A stretch of DNA of 64,000 nt from Margaritifera margaritifera (GCA_029931535.1 JAQPZY010001500.1:186001-250000); one strand, 5' to 3'; counted from the first letter of the stretch, positions 27,499-57,200 are shown. The notes: a model not told the origin generated them from the sequence alone. Numbers and translations: made by a program.

Positions 27499-27504
27499 TT
27501 CGAG
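27499..27504. repeat. Polinton target-site duplication, right (TTCGAG)
   Basis: Directly follows CTCAACTACT; identical to 10,479-10,484. Confidence 0.95.
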
Positions 27505-28172
27505 GCAACAGCGATTCAGTTACTCGATGCTTGAACACGCGATCTCGTGAGAGCCAATCAAAAACTCGATACATGCACGTGATTTCTCTCTAGTTCGACT
27601 TCAGTAAATGATTTAAATAGCGATCATGTGATACAAACGAAATTTTTGATAGGCTCTAGAGATCTTGTATTCGAACATTGAGAACGCAAATTGCTGTTGA
27701 CTCGAATACGCGATTTAAAGAGAGACCATGTAATTAAAACGACTTTTCCGACTGGCCTTCTCAAGATGGTTTATTTGCGGACTTTAAAAAGCGCAATGTT
27801 CATATATTTTGCACGCCTTGGCTTAAAAGTTAGTCTGAGTACGCGAAATGGAAGTCTCAAGTACATAATGGAGAGCTCAGTAGCTCAAGTTATACAGATG
27901 CTGTGATTAAACACTATCCTGTGACTTTCTCTCGAGTTCGCAAGCCTTGAGATCGCCAAGCATGTGTTCTCTATGGCCCCGATGACTTACCATAGAGTAC
28001 TGTCGTTGCACAGTCTTCATGAGTTGTACCTACTTCATGACTATTTAAAGCAAACTGGTCCGTCAGGCTAAGTTTAATCCGTGAAAATTCCAACAGGAAA
28101 CAATACGAGTGGTTAAGTTCACCCGTGGCCTGATCTATAATAACATTCACAGTTAACCGTTCGGGGAGTAAA
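27505..28172 (+). other. Upstream region of the prostaglandin reductase-like gene
   Basis: No gene seen. Several degenerate motifs of the type TCGAATACGCGATTTAAA recur. The promoter and any 5' exon of the downstream gene should lie here or beyond the Polinton, but I find no convincing TATA box. Confidence 0.4.
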
Positions 28173-45484
<17,312 letters not shown>

Positions 45485-46048
45485 GACAAAAAACATCATG
45501 CACACAGATGTCCAGGACTGCATTTATGACACAGTCGATAGCTGGAAATATAACAATATAAACATGCAGTAACAAATAAGTATATTAGTTTTTGGTTTCA
45601 ATGATTAACCCTCTGGAGCAAATATGTATTTTGTTATCATCAACAAAGTTATTTTCTTAAACTATGTCGTCCGCACTTATCATTTAAGAACTTTATAATG
45701 TCATGCCATAAATTGTATATGCCACACCGTAACATAACATCTAACATGGCATAAACAACTTAATTAATAGTATAAAGTATGATGTGTTATGTCGTAAAAG
45801 GGAAACAAATCATGCAAAACAAATATTCCATTTGATAGCTGGAAATATGAAAATATGACCACGGAAGCAGGAAGAATGAAATATTAGTAAATGGTTCATA
45901 TATTGGATTTGAAGATTATATATATCCATGAATAAAATCATTTTTGTTAATCTGATATCGTTTATACCTATGAACGTCATGATGTCATACATTTAGCGAT
46001 CCTCAGCGTACGTAATATAACATTCAGCAATGGCATGTAACAACTTCA
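45485..46048 (+). other. 3' flank of the reductase gene
   Basis: AT-rich, no further coding sequence; presumably holds the 3' UTR. I see no unambiguous poly(A) site. Confidence 0.4.
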
Positions 46049-46397
46049 TTAAAGAATGTTTAGTTATGTCTGCAATAAATATAATATCAAATTCCTATTA
46101 AAGAATGTTTAGTTATGTCTGTAATAAATATAATATCAAATTCCTATTAAAGAATGTTTAGTTATGTCTGCAATAAATATAATATCAAATTCCTATTAAA
46201 GAATGTTTAGTTTTGTCTGCAATAAATATAATATCAAATTCCTATTAAAGAATGTTTAGTTTTGTCTGCAATAAATATAATATCAAATTCCTATTAAAGA
46301 ATGTTTAGTTTTGTCTGCAATAAATATAATATCAAATTCCTATTAAAGAAAGTTTAGTTATGTCTGCAATAAATATAATCTCAAATTCCTATTAAAG
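46049..46397. repeat. 49-bp tandem repeat, 7 copies
   Basis: The unit CTATTAAAGAATGTTTAGTT plus 29 bp (ATGTCTGCAATAAATATAATATCAAATTC) repeats seven times with very few changes. Each unit carries AATAAA. Confidence 0.95.
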
Positions 46398-46709
46398 ACT
46401 ACAAATTTGATCGGAGTATAACGAGAATAAAATTTTTGTCTAAATTTTACGTGCTTAGTTCTTTTGTAAACAATCAACAATAAACATATATATATTTTAT
46501 TGTACACTTTACTGATACCTGAAACCAAAATATATAAACACGTTGAAAATTATCCCTTTTTACTGCCACTAAGTGACCCACCAAAGAAAATAAAAATAAA
46601 ATAAAAATAATAAATATTAATAATAAAAAAACAAACAAAGAAAACAACAAGAAGCTAAAAACAAAAACAAAAACAGCATTAAAAAAAAAACAGCGTAACA
46701 CGTTTTAGC

Positions 46710-47226
46710 TCACATGGCCGTAATGGCAAGTGAGCTTATGGTATGTTCTCGTTTGTCTTCTATTGTGCGTCCGACACCAGTTTCAACTTCTCAAAATCAC
46801 CCAAACCAGACTGAACCAAACCTGGAAGAGAACATCCTGGCATAAAGGCCTTTAAGGCTTGTACAAATGATGTCGACCCGGCATCAAATATTACTAAAGA
46901 GACACCATTAAAAGACTTTTTCTCAAAAACCGCTGGACAGAATTGGACATAAGTTGACAGAAAACATCTTGGCATAAAGTCGTTTCAAATTTGTATGAAT
47001 AATGCCGATTCGCCATCAAATATGGCTGACATTAAACCAATAAATGACTTCTCAAAATCTACTCAACAGAATTCGACCAAATGTGACAGAAAGCACCATG
47101 GCAAGAAGGCCTTTCAATGATGCAAATGATGTACCAATTATGCCATTTTGCCAGGAAATGTGACCATCGTTATTGAGAAAAAAGATTATAACGGCTTCTT
47201 CTCAAAAACGAATGAAGAGAATTCGA
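46710..47226. repeat. Degenerate ~150-bp repeat, left part
   Basis: Segments of the form CTGGACAGAATTGGACATAA...GGCATAAAGNC...AATNATGCCGATNCGCCATCAAATATGG recur, and continue from 48,042 after the inserted LTR. Old intergenic repeat with no coding capacity. Confidence 0.65.
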
Positions 47227-47230
47227 CTAT

Positions 47231-48037
47231 TGTTACGACTCTACGGTCTTAGAAAAATGTAACAGAAAGATAGAGAAACCAACAATGGATGTAATATCAA
47301 CAAACAAGTTATTTCTAGATAATTAAAATGAAAATCCGAAGTCACATACAGTAACGTGAATTAAAATCCAAATAATCCAATATTCCTAAGTGTTCTAATC
47401 ACAAGTCCTAAATATAGAATGTTCTGAATGAATGAATGTTCCGAATGAATGAATGTTCTGAATGAATGGGTAGTCTGGAATGTCCTGATGTACCCCAATA
47501 ATGTAATCCACATCATCTTTGAGAATGTCCACAGGTATCCAAAGGTCATATATTTAAATACAAAAGTTAATGAGCACTTTAGGTATCTCCGATGAATGTT
47601 CCAATAAATAATTCCTTTCGAATTATGTATACAGCAGTACAGCATTACGGCATTACAGTATTGCGAGATTACAAGATTACAACACAACTATGATTTCAAA
47701 TAATCTGATGATTCTAAAGACTGATCGTGAAAAACATGTTTTTAAAACAGGATTAAAAATTGGAATCATTATAATGCGTATATCCAAGTCTTATATACTC
47801 CTTGCAAATGGCTTATTTCACAACAGCAAACGTGTCATCTTATGATCCAGAATGCAATACTAAATGCGTCTTTAAAATGGAAAATCTCCAAGAAATGGTA
47901 AACAACTCTGACCTTGAACTCTAATATATTAAACATCTTAACGAAACTTAAGGTGCGTCTTACTTTTTGACACAATTTTAAAGTACAGTCATAGATCAAA
48001 AGTTTAGGCTATTATTACCGATTCCATATACATAACA
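47231..48037 (+). mobile_element. Solo LTR, 807 bp
   Basis: TGTTACGACTCTACGG...CATAACA flanked by CTAT on both sides (47,227-47,230 and 48,038-48,041), inside the degenerate ~150-bp repeat. It matches 34,053-34,862 through most of its length. No internal genes. Confidence 0.7.
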
Positions 48038-48041
48038 CTAT

Positions 48042-49200
48042 ATTAAGCTGAAGCATCATGGCATAAAAGCCATTTATGTTAAGATAAACGATGTTGATCC
48101 ATCATCAGATATAAGTATGGTTATTAAAAAATAGAAATATCTTTAAAAGTCTTGTTCTAAAAAGCGCTAAAAAGAGTTCAACCAAACTTGAAAGAAAATA
48201 TACTGGCATGAAGGTATTACAAAAAAGAAATAAGGCCACTATTACTAAAAATAGAAAAACCGTTTAATGACTTTTCAAATTTTGTACAAATGATGCCGAT
48301 CAGCTGTTAAATATGGCCACCAGTGCTAAAAATATAAAAACTAAATGACATCATCTAAAAAACCACTGGACACAATTAGACCAATTTTGATAGATAGCTT
48401 TATGATATGGAAGCCTTACATAATTTCAAAAATAATGCCGATCCGCCATCAAATATGGTCACCGTTACTAACAATAACAATACAAAATAAGAAATAAAAA
48501 TGTAATGACTACTTCTCACATGTCTTTAATGAGAATTTGACCAAATTTGACAGAGGGCATCCTGATATGAATGCCTTTTATTTATGTAAATTATGCTGAT
48601 CTGCTTTGACTTATGGCCGCTGTTAATGAAAATAGAACAACCTTTAAACAACTTCTTCTCATGAAAGTCTGAATAGTATTTGACCAGCTTTGATAAGGAA
48701 ACAGACCACTGACTTACATTATCCTTTTGTGTGACCTTGCCCTTGATGGTAGTGACTATGACTGAAACGCTAGAAACTGGCAATTCAAGATATATAACAC
48801 GCTAAAGTTTAATTAAAATATCTTCACAGGATCAAAAGTTATACACGTACATGACAGAGATCTCTGTTTTTCCTTTTCCGATACGTTGACTGGTTTATGT
48901 GACACGCTGTTATTCATGATATATAACAGGTTTAATTTACATTAAAATGTCTTCAGTGGTTCAAAAGTTATACTCCAGACAAGGACACAAGTCAGAGTTA
49001 CATTTTGAAGCAGTTGTCATGGCTATTGTACACGAAAAACCGTCTAGTCGTGATAAAGTTTCATGAAAATATATTTAGTGGTTCAAAACGTATACTCCAG
49101 ACAAGGATACAAGTAAAACGTTACACCTTCCCTTGCCATGACCCTGAGGCAAGGAGCGTGGCTATGATGTACTACACATCATAGAGTCATGATGTATACT
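48042..49200. repeat. Degenerate ~150-bp repeat, right part
   Basis: Continuation of the 46,710-47,226 repeat, with later copies built around GGTTCAAAAGTTATACTCCAGACAAGG at ~48,960 and ~49,085 and a related copy at 49,230. No gene. Confidence 0.6.
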
Positions 49201-49499
49201 TGGGCAACGTTGCATTCAAATATATCGAGGGGTTCAAAAGTTATACTTCGGACAAGGGTACAAGTCGCAGATTTGCAATAATCCTTACCGTGACCTCGAC
49301 CTTGAGGCAGGGGACCTGGCGATGGTACACGACACGCCATCTAATCATGATATATACATGGGCCAAATTTAATAACAATTTTCCAACCGTAACAAAGTTA
49401 TGGGCAGGACTAACCAATGTTAGCGGATGTACGTCACGACGAACGCAGAAACGGATGGAAAACGCCATAAAAACATAATACGACCTACCTACGACAAGG

Positions 49500-49905
49500 G
49501 AAAATGAATGTCCCAATTATTGTACATATATAATTATTTTATAAAAATGTCATAATTATTGTACATATATAAATATTTTATAACACACTTATTGTACATA
49601 TATAAATATTTTATAAAAAATATGTCACAAATATCGTACATATATAAATATTTTATAAACAACGTCACAATTATTGTGCATATATAAATATTTTATAATC
49701 AACAATATATACGAATACGAGACGCGATACAAGCACTCATATCAAGTTACTGTACTGATGATGTGTTTGTTATATACCTAAACAAATATTTTATAAATAC
49801 CAATATATACGAATACGAGACGCAATACAAGCACCCAGATCAAGTTATTGTACCGTTGATGTGTTTATTATATACCTAAACAAATATTTTATTATACAAA
49901 GACAA
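49500..49905. repeat. AT-rich tandem repeats
   Basis: TTATTGTACATATATAAATATTTTATAA recurs about five times (49,512-49,695). It is followed by two ~107-bp copies starting AATATATACGAATACGAGACGC at ~49,704 and ~49,801. Confidence 0.85.
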
Positions 49906-49950
49906 GATTTTATGTTGTCGTATAATAGATTCGTGTCTGATACAAGGTTT

Positions 49951-50140
49951 GGGAGCCGCGGTAGCTCAGGTGGTAGAGCGTCGAACTCGTAATCCAAGGG
50001 TCGCGGGTTCAATACCCGCCCAGGTCACCCACAGGTCGGCTGCCTCGGTTTGAATTGCGGAAAGGCACTTAGTTTCCATATACTGGTCATGCTATAGTCA
50101 ATAATAATTTTAAATGCCGTTAAAACCCACCAAACATACA
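49951..50140 (+). repeat. tRNA-Thr-derived SINE
   Basis: The 5' head is tRNA-like: GGTAGCTCAGGTGGTAGAGC (box A), anticodon-like CGT, GGGTTCAATACCC (box B arm). The acceptor arms do not pair and the anticodon stem has mismatches, so it is not a functional tRNA. A body with GGAAAGGCACTTAGTTTCC and an A-rich end follows. Confidence 0.8.
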
Positions 50141-50560
50141 GGTACAAGGTTTCATATCAGCCTCGGGGGAAAATAGCCATTGAGTTGTACAATGATGAAT
50201 ATATAATAAATATACTTATCAATTACAGTATTATTTTCATCTGAAAATGTATCTCTGCTTATGAAAAAATTGCAAAATTATTCCACCTATATTGAACTTG
50301 TGTTTTTTTTCTGCTCATTTGTTAACTTTGCCTCTAAAATTCGTTCCTCTTCCTTTACCATTATTTTTATTAGTTTCACATATGTGTGGGTAATAGAATC
50401 AAGGGCGATCGATGTACATGCAACTATCGGTGTCAAAGTACAGGACTCAATCTCCTAAAGGTTCAAAGACGGAATACAATTTTGAACGACATTGGCTGTC
50501 ATGTAGGCAGCAATGATGACATTGCCAAACGCGCTGGAGGAGCAAGCTCCGTGACTTCTT
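50141..50560. other. Spacer, no gene seen
   Basis: AT-rich; one 65-codon frame at 50,261 without family resemblance. Confidence 0.4.
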
Positions 50561-52080
50561 AGTAATTCACGAAGCTCAAATCTTCACATTTGATTTCCAC
50601 GTGTTTAATAAGTACCCTTTATCGTCAATGAGCTGAAAGTATTGACTTGGAACTACCAAGTATTCGGTCTTTGGTAATATCGGACCTTGAGCTGGTTTTC
50701 CCCACAAACAATTCAGCATGACTTTAGCAAACGAGCTTCGTTCTGTTTCACGTGTTCCAAGGTGATCCCTTCTAGCGATCGGTACCGTTGTTTGAAATGA
50801 TCTTTGCCTTCTGGAGTGTGATAACAGAAAGAATAGCCACTGGCTTCTTGTTTCAATTTTAGAAACTCTTTGATGTAGCCTGAAAAAATCCCTGGACTCG
50901 AATCGTCGTCCTGTTGGTATTGTTTCTGGTAGGAGAGTGCCAAATTTCGTATACTTTTAACAAGCTGTATCCACGATCGAGATTATGAAACAATTAAACA
51001 ATCGCTCGAGTTCCTGTCAAGGCGCGTTCTTGGTCATCTTGTCGACAAGACTGGTGTTAATTACACATTTCAGCACACGTACGACATAAAGAAAACATCA
51101 GTTTTCCGTGACGATGATGAGGTAAGATGGGATGTTACAAGTTCGTTGCTGAAAGAACTTGACATTTGATCAAACCTTCGTACTGGCGAATGTGTTCCAC
51201 GTCGATATGTTCTGTCAAAATTTCAGGACGATCAATGGGAATTGAGCATACGTACACACCAAAGGATACAACGAACACACATCGATGTATTTCACTGTAG
51301 CTTTGTTTCGTCCTCCAAACAAACTGTTGCGTGGATTCAGAGGTTCGATGTCCACCACATCGTAATCTTCGACTATACGTCGAAATTCTGAATCTGTTTT
51401 GAAATGTAAAATTTAGTCGTGTTCCAACATTTCTGTCACTTGGTATCCTTGACTTTCCAAACTCTGGCGTCGTTGGTAAGTTTTGTCGTACATCTCTTTC
51501 ATGGTCGACTCTGAAAAAGGATTATTCAGATCTCGTTGAGGATAACAGGTGGGACATCCATGAAATATACATCCGTGATATTCGTAGACGATCTGTGGGT
51601 TTTCTAAATTCCAACCATCCACGGAATAAAATCCAATCTTTTCCTCTCCATGGTTTCTAGCATGTTGTATCCAGTTCTCTTGAGTTTCACATAAGTAATG
51701 TAACCAACGCAAAGCTTTGGCTGAATATCGACAGTTGACAGATTGATAGGATTGAGGTGGTATGATGGCTAGTTTGTCCTAGGGCATAACTTCTTTCGGT
51801 ACAGTAATCCACACGCTTTGGCAATGGTAGAAGCTTCCTTTAAGGGAATTTACATCCGTGATCAAGAATAACTGTCGAAATTTTCCACAACAATGTCGTA
51901 AAATGTCGACATCGGATCGACAATATTTCAACATTTCTTCTTGAAAATCAAAAGGGTCTCAAGAGTAAGTTTGGTACCAAGCATTGTTTTTGAACAAATG
52001 TCTGTTCTTCCTCTTTCTGGCGTTGAAAAAAGTCTCTAGCTCTACCTTGTGTTTTTTTTTTTTTAATTAAAATCATCATA
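50560..52080 (-). pseudogene. Polinton DNA polymerase B fragment (minus strand)
   Basis: Reading leftwards: YCRSDVDIL near 51,930, AKACGLLYRKK near 51,810, then the 51,413-51,712 block with WIQHARNHGEEKIGFYSVDG and VYEYHGCIFHGCPTCY. Next come LNPRNSLFGGR and the polymerase A motif YIDVCSLYP near 51,270, ILTEHIDVEHI near 51,190, SGYIKEFLKLKQEASGY near 50,850 and LWGKPAQG near 50,685. This is the order of a protein-primed polymerase B from the exonuclease region to the fingers. Stops and frame changes are scattered, the C-terminal DTDS region is absent, and a foreign + strand segment interrupts it (50,950-51,170). Non-functional relic of a separate Polinton insertion. Confidence 0.85.
50960..51169 (+). 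other. Foreign open segment inserted in the polymerase relic
   Basis: On the + strand, a 67-codon open stretch (about 50,966-51,169) reads HDRDYETIKQSLEFLSRRVL, GHLVDKTGVNYTFQHTYD and ends TSSLLKELDI then TGA. It has protein-like composition and lies antisense to, and inside, the polymerase B relic, replacing part of it. I do not recognise the protein. Confidence 0.45.
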
Positions 52081-52900
52081 AGCTGGTAATTATGCAAACG
52101 GAGATGAAGGTGGTGCTACTAGCATAAATTCTTGCGAAGAAGATAAGAAATCGCAGAAATCCAAATCCAAATTGAAGTCATTCTCCTCCGGAATAATACT
52201 CGTTGCAGCAGCAGTAGTTGTACTATCACTCGGAGTATAAAAAGTAACCACTGCAAGCGCATCCCAACACAATGTCTTCATTTCGGCCATAGTATCTATA
52301 CTTGCAGTATTCCGCAGTGGTACATCGTAGGAACGCTCATGCATAGATATCTCGAAAGTAACGTCGCGCGTCCGCTGTATTCTGATTAGAAGATAGAAAA
52401 CACGCAGTGACTGAATTTTGCCACACCAGCTCTGGTTGGTGGAACCTCCCAATCAGTTTCGATCCGCCCGTAGACTATAAAAACAGGGCGTTTGCCAATT
52501 GTGTCACCTATTCTCAAGACAAGTCAATATGTGGACCAACGTAGAATCATCGACTATCATTTCAAGACTGCTGTTTGATAAGGACTTCCCGATACGTGTG
52601 AAGTCATCATGGGTCATTACCTTGATCACAGGCACGGCTATTTGGAAGAGAAGAGTGTGCATTGAAAGGCAAGGGTACCTGAAGAGATTATTGGTCTTTG
52701 GAACGGCAGTGCGAAGATGTTTGCGGAGAAAAGCAGTGAAAAGGTGTGGTATGTGTCAACCCTCTTTGGCTAACAATCCCAACAGCCCTTTTCAGCCCCC
52801 CCTCCAGTTCTCTTAGAAAAGAGATACTATTCAACGATTGCCAAAATATTATGTTTTTTATGTTGTGAATGCCTGTGTCTACTTCTTTCATAACTTAAAC
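52081..52900. other. Polinton-flanking tract with two TATA-like boxes
   Basis: Contains GTATAAAAAG at ~52,237 and CTATAAAAAC at ~52,476 on the + strand, identical in form to promoters of the 17-kb element. A 105-codon frame containing an ATG at 52,529 follows the second. A 120-codon minus-strand frame (52,090-52,452) lies upstream of the polymerase relic. I recognise neither protein; both may be remnants. Confidence 0.4.
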
Positions 52901-52914
52901 TTAAACCCTACCCC

Positions 52915-53235
52915 AGTGTGATAGTATGATTGTGTGTTTGTGTATAGAGAGTGAACACTCTTACTCTCTTGGGTGTGATAGTATGTTTGTGGGTTTGTAA
53001 GTATAGTGTGTATATAAAAACTTCTACCCTTGTGTGTGATAGTATGTTTGGGTGTTTGGGTGTATACGGTGTGTATATTCCTACCCTGTTCGTTGGTTAG
53101 TAAGTGTGGGGCGTTAGTCACTACAAATGCGCTTTGGTTAGCAAGTGTGGGTGTTGGTTAGTAAATGTGGTATTGGTCAGTAGATAAGTGGGTGTTGACC
53201 AGTCGAAACGGCGTTTTGGTTAGTAAGTGTGTGTT
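52915..53235. repeat. GT-rich minisatellite
   Basis: TGTGATAGTATGTTTGTG with a ~60-bp period three times, then TTGGTTAGTAAGTGTGGG-type units. The frames here are spurious. Confidence 0.75.
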
Positions 53236-53332
53236 GTTTTAACATCACATTTTCCTTTGACTTTATCTCGACCCTTAATGTTAAACCTATAGACATTTTT
53301 AACATTACATTTTCTCTTGACTCCATAGCGAC

Positions 53333-54883
53333 TGTCACAACCCTGTTATCGTATTATAAATAATACTGCACATCCGCTACGGTATTATAAACAATACAGC
53401 AGAAGGTGTTCATTAAAATTTATCGACTCACGAGCCCCCAGTCAGCAATGCCGACTCTCTAAATACATATAACAACTCAAGGTTGAATATATAACAAGAT
53501 TATCAAATATACGAATCAATTCAATAATTCATGGACATAAATCTGCAGTATATCTTGATATAATAATTGGTCGGGTTAACCAAAAGTCCTTTTTACACTT
53601 TAATTCGTCATATGGAAGTTAATGTCCTATTTTGAGAGAGTCTCTGTTCAGTGAGTTCATCTGTTCTAATTTCTCTTCCTTCCTTCCTTCCTCATCCTCC
53701 TTATGTACACCGTGCCACTTGTGTACACCCTGGGAGTCTACTCGGCTTCCTTCGGACTTTCTCCCTTCTGTCCTCCTCAGTACTCTTTCCTTCTTATTCT
53801 CTCGCGTGTCGTCACTGCGTACACCCTGGGAATCTATCAGCGCCGACTCTCATGGGGCCCCTGGGAGCTTCCTGAAGAAATATAAGGGACGTACACCCGT
53901 GTCCCCCTACTCTACTCTTTGAAATCTACCACTCTCTCACGGATCTTCCATCAGACCAGTGGCGGAACAATTTTACCAGGCCCTATGTACATACTAACTT
54001 CCACTTATATTATACATGCCTTGCGCTCTACGCACGAATAGTATTACACGATGAATTTTTGTAACACACGCACATATCATCTAAATCTTGATATGTTCTG
54101 ACACAGCAATCTACCCATCGTTAATAAGTAATCATTTCTATTGCATGCGTCCTACGAATTACAGAATTATACATATAAATACATATGCACATAAATCTAA
54201 CTCGGTCTAATTTCATATAGCTCTCAATCTACATCATGATAAATGAAAGTACATGCCATAATTCAATTCCCTAATAAATTCAAATATAAGTTATTATTAA
54301 ATAGACTAATAAATTAACTATACGTTATGATTCAATATTCTGATTTTTTCAACTATCTACTCAAATCAAGCACAAAGACTCGGCCCAGATACCGTCTTAC
54401 CTTTTAGAGGCTTATTTTACCCAGTTTGAATTCACTTCGTTTTACGAGTTAAGTCTTGGAGTGGCTTGTAGCTACAATTCCCTCCTCAACATAAGCTTTT
54501 CTGCTCTACTTCAGACAATACGTCTCTCTCCCTCAAGAACTAGCAGCGTACTAATGTTTCTGTGTGCGTTTACGAATAAGAATGACGCATTTTCCTACCT
54601 AAAGGGTTAGCCTCTCCCACCTGTAGATCTAGCTTCTCTCATCCCTAATTGGTCGACACGTCTATCGGTTGATTTTCTTTCCGCCTGGGTCCAGGTTTCT
54701 TCACACCTTCTTGGCGCGCCACGGGGTATCCGACCCGAATATGCCCTTCGGCAATAGCCCCGCTAAACAAGGATTAAATATCTTTGAAGCCAATTCGGAG
54801 ATACAAAATTACGTAACTCCTAAGTAAGACGTCCGGCCCACATGCTATGATTTTCGCAAAATTCTGCCCTTCAGTTCGTTACA
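53333..54883 (+). mobile_element. Solo LTR, 1,551 bp, with 5-bp duplication
   Basis: TGTCACAACCCTG...CAGTTCGTTACA bounded by perfect GCGAC duplications (53,328-53,332 and 54,884-54,888). No protease or reverse transcriptase inside, so it is a long solo LTR or a non-coding LTR-like element. The flanks are joined copies of an AATGTTAAACCTATNGAC repeat, which restores sense when the insertion is removed. Confidence 0.75.
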
Positions 54884-55063
54884 GCGACCCAGTATGTTAA
54901 ACCTATGGACTAGTTTTATGAGGTCAAAATAGAGGCGTAATGTTAAATTTCCATTGTCCCCATAACGCCCCATCATGGTATGGACTAATGGTAAATTCCC
55001 ATTAGACCCTATATCGACCCATTTTACCCCATATCATCCTAGATAACTACTTACGTATGTATT

Positions 55064-55343
55064 CAGTGGCGGATCCATAAATATCGGGGGATGGGGGGAG
55101 GGGGGGGGGGCTAATCAAGTAGGCGAGTAGTCTGTGGTGTGACAGAACCCTCAGCGGGACCCAAAGTGCGAATCCATCCTCTCCATCCCCTCGGACGAAC
55201 CTGCATTTTAAGCGTTCCCAGGGCATAATTCTAAGCATATAACTGTAAAGAAAACTTACTCTAGGAAACTTTACGGTTGTTTCGCGTTAAGATTTAGAGG
55301 GGCGGGGGGAGCCAGCTCCGCCTCCTCTCCTAATCCGCCCCTG
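55064..55343. mobile_element. MITE, 280 bp
   Basis: Ends are inverted: CAGTGGCGGATCC at the left and TAATCCGCCCCTG at the right (11 of 13 match when inverted). GTATGTAT lies at 55,055-55,062 and again directly after at 55,344, an 8-bp duplication as for hAT-type elements (one base unpaired at the left edge). Confidence 0.65.
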
Positions 55344-55482
55344 GTATGTATGTATGTATGTATGTATGTATGTATGTATGTATGTATGTATGTATGTATG
55401 TATGTATGTATGTATGTATGTATGTATGTATGTATGTATGTATGTATGTATGCATGTATGTATGTATGTATGTATGTATGTA
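55344..55482. repeat. (GTAT)n microsatellite
   Basis: About 34 units starting at the right-hand duplication of the MITE; the Met/Tyr/Val/Cys frames are spurious. Confidence 0.97.
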
Positions 55483-57200
55483 CGTGTTCCTATCTTTATT
55501 TACGTACAGATGAGGATGGATTTATAAAACAAATAATTTATGAACTGTTCTTCTTGAATTCACCGGATGTACTTAATTGTGACCCTTTTTGTGTACCATA
55601 TATATGCATTATATTAGTGTAGTGCATGGCCAAATTTAGTTTTTAAAAACATCGTTGTCCTTATGCGTCCATAGCATGTAGTTTCTAGCAATTAAAATTT
55701 GTGTTATTTTTTACTAGACGACGTTTGTGGGAAGCGCGATATAGCAGTCACTTTTCCTACAGCGCTTGTTAAAGTTTTTGGTGAAGGTTTTCATTTGCTT
55801 ATATTTCATAAACCCTTTGATAGATTTTCTTCATACCCGCTGGGATGAATCAGTAAGAAGCTACGACAATTTAATTTAAGACATGCAGGTTTAGCCATTA
55901 CCCTCAGGCCAAGGTCACAGAGAAAATTTGAGTTAAGGTTTTGGTTAAAGGGTTTTCGTTCGACTATATTTTCTAAATCCCTTGATAGATTCTCTTTATG
56001 CTTGGCACGATACATCATGAACCTAAGACAATCAACTGCACGACATGGTTGCCGTCGAAACTAATTTATCTACCCGTATCAATGACTGGGTATCACCCAC
56101 TGACATGACACCTATTGGTTGGTCTAATCAGGTACGGAGTCGGTTTCTAATGAATATCTCTTTACAACCAAATGACCTTCATGGGTGATTAATCGCGTAT
56201 AACTCGAGATCTGTCTCTCATTGTGCCAGGTAATTACAAGACCAACCGGTCAATTAGATTTTTCCTTATAACTAATCTTACTGTGTAACTTGTGAAATAT
56301 AAATATTAGTGCATTCTGTATCTGTGTCACACAATCTGTTTGCCACATCGGACCGTCTGTGTTTATATTATCAGCTTTTGTCTCTTGAAGCTCGCTTTCG
56401 AATAAACTTACAAGCTGCAAATGTTTTTGTTTTTAATGTCCTTCCTTCTTTCTAACTGTTTTCGCCGATTTTTTCAATGTTGACATTACCTCGATATAAT
56501 TCTCAGTTTGTGTGAGAAAAACGTGGGCCAGTGGTGGCCCAAATTTTATGAGAAAAAACGCAGGCCACTAGTCGTCACAATTTTATTCCCCCCCCCCCCT
56601 TCAAACTTTTGTAAAAGAAACCTGGGCCAGTGGTCTTAAAAGTTTTATGAAAAACCTCAGCTAGTTTTCTTCATAATCCAATGAGAAAAAAACTCTGTCA
56701 CTGATCTTCAAAACTTCATGAGAAACAACACTGATATTTAAATTTTATGAAAATCATGGGGCCATCCACACCTCCTATATAAAAAACTATATGGTAAAAA
56801 GCAAGCGCCTATCCCCAAATTTTAAATTCACTATGAATGCAAATGAGAAAAATATATATATTAAAAAATTCTCTAATTAAAATGTAATAAAGTAACAAGC
56901 AGCGCAACTTACCCTTGTCCTGCAACCCAGTTTAACACATTGTATTGTATAACTCGGACAATACAAGTTAATACATCAATGAATTTAACGAGAAAAAAAA
57001 TATATTACACAGAAAATTACTATTTTTACATACAAACCACTAAATATATTTAAAAATTACACCACTAAATATATTTAAAAATTACACTTTAGTAATGTAA
57101 GTTAAATAATGATGATCAAATGAATACATACGCAGCACAGTGTGATATGAAACTTTGGCAAAATCAATTAAATTGATCAGTATGGATGTCAACAACAGAC
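55483..57200. other. Intergenic DNA, no gene seen
   Basis: Contains a ~185-bp degenerate direct duplication (TTTGATAGATTNTCTTCATNC and AGACNATCAACTGC-type segments at 55,800-56,040). An LTR-like stretch with AATAAA lies at ~56,402. At 56,520-56,760 there are short repeats of the type GAAAAAACNNGGGCCAGTGGTC. Confidence 0.5.

Noticed and set aside
49951..50025. tRNA-Thr gene
   Set aside because: Box A and B are good, but the acceptor stem does not pair and the anticodon stem has mismatches; a SINE body follows.
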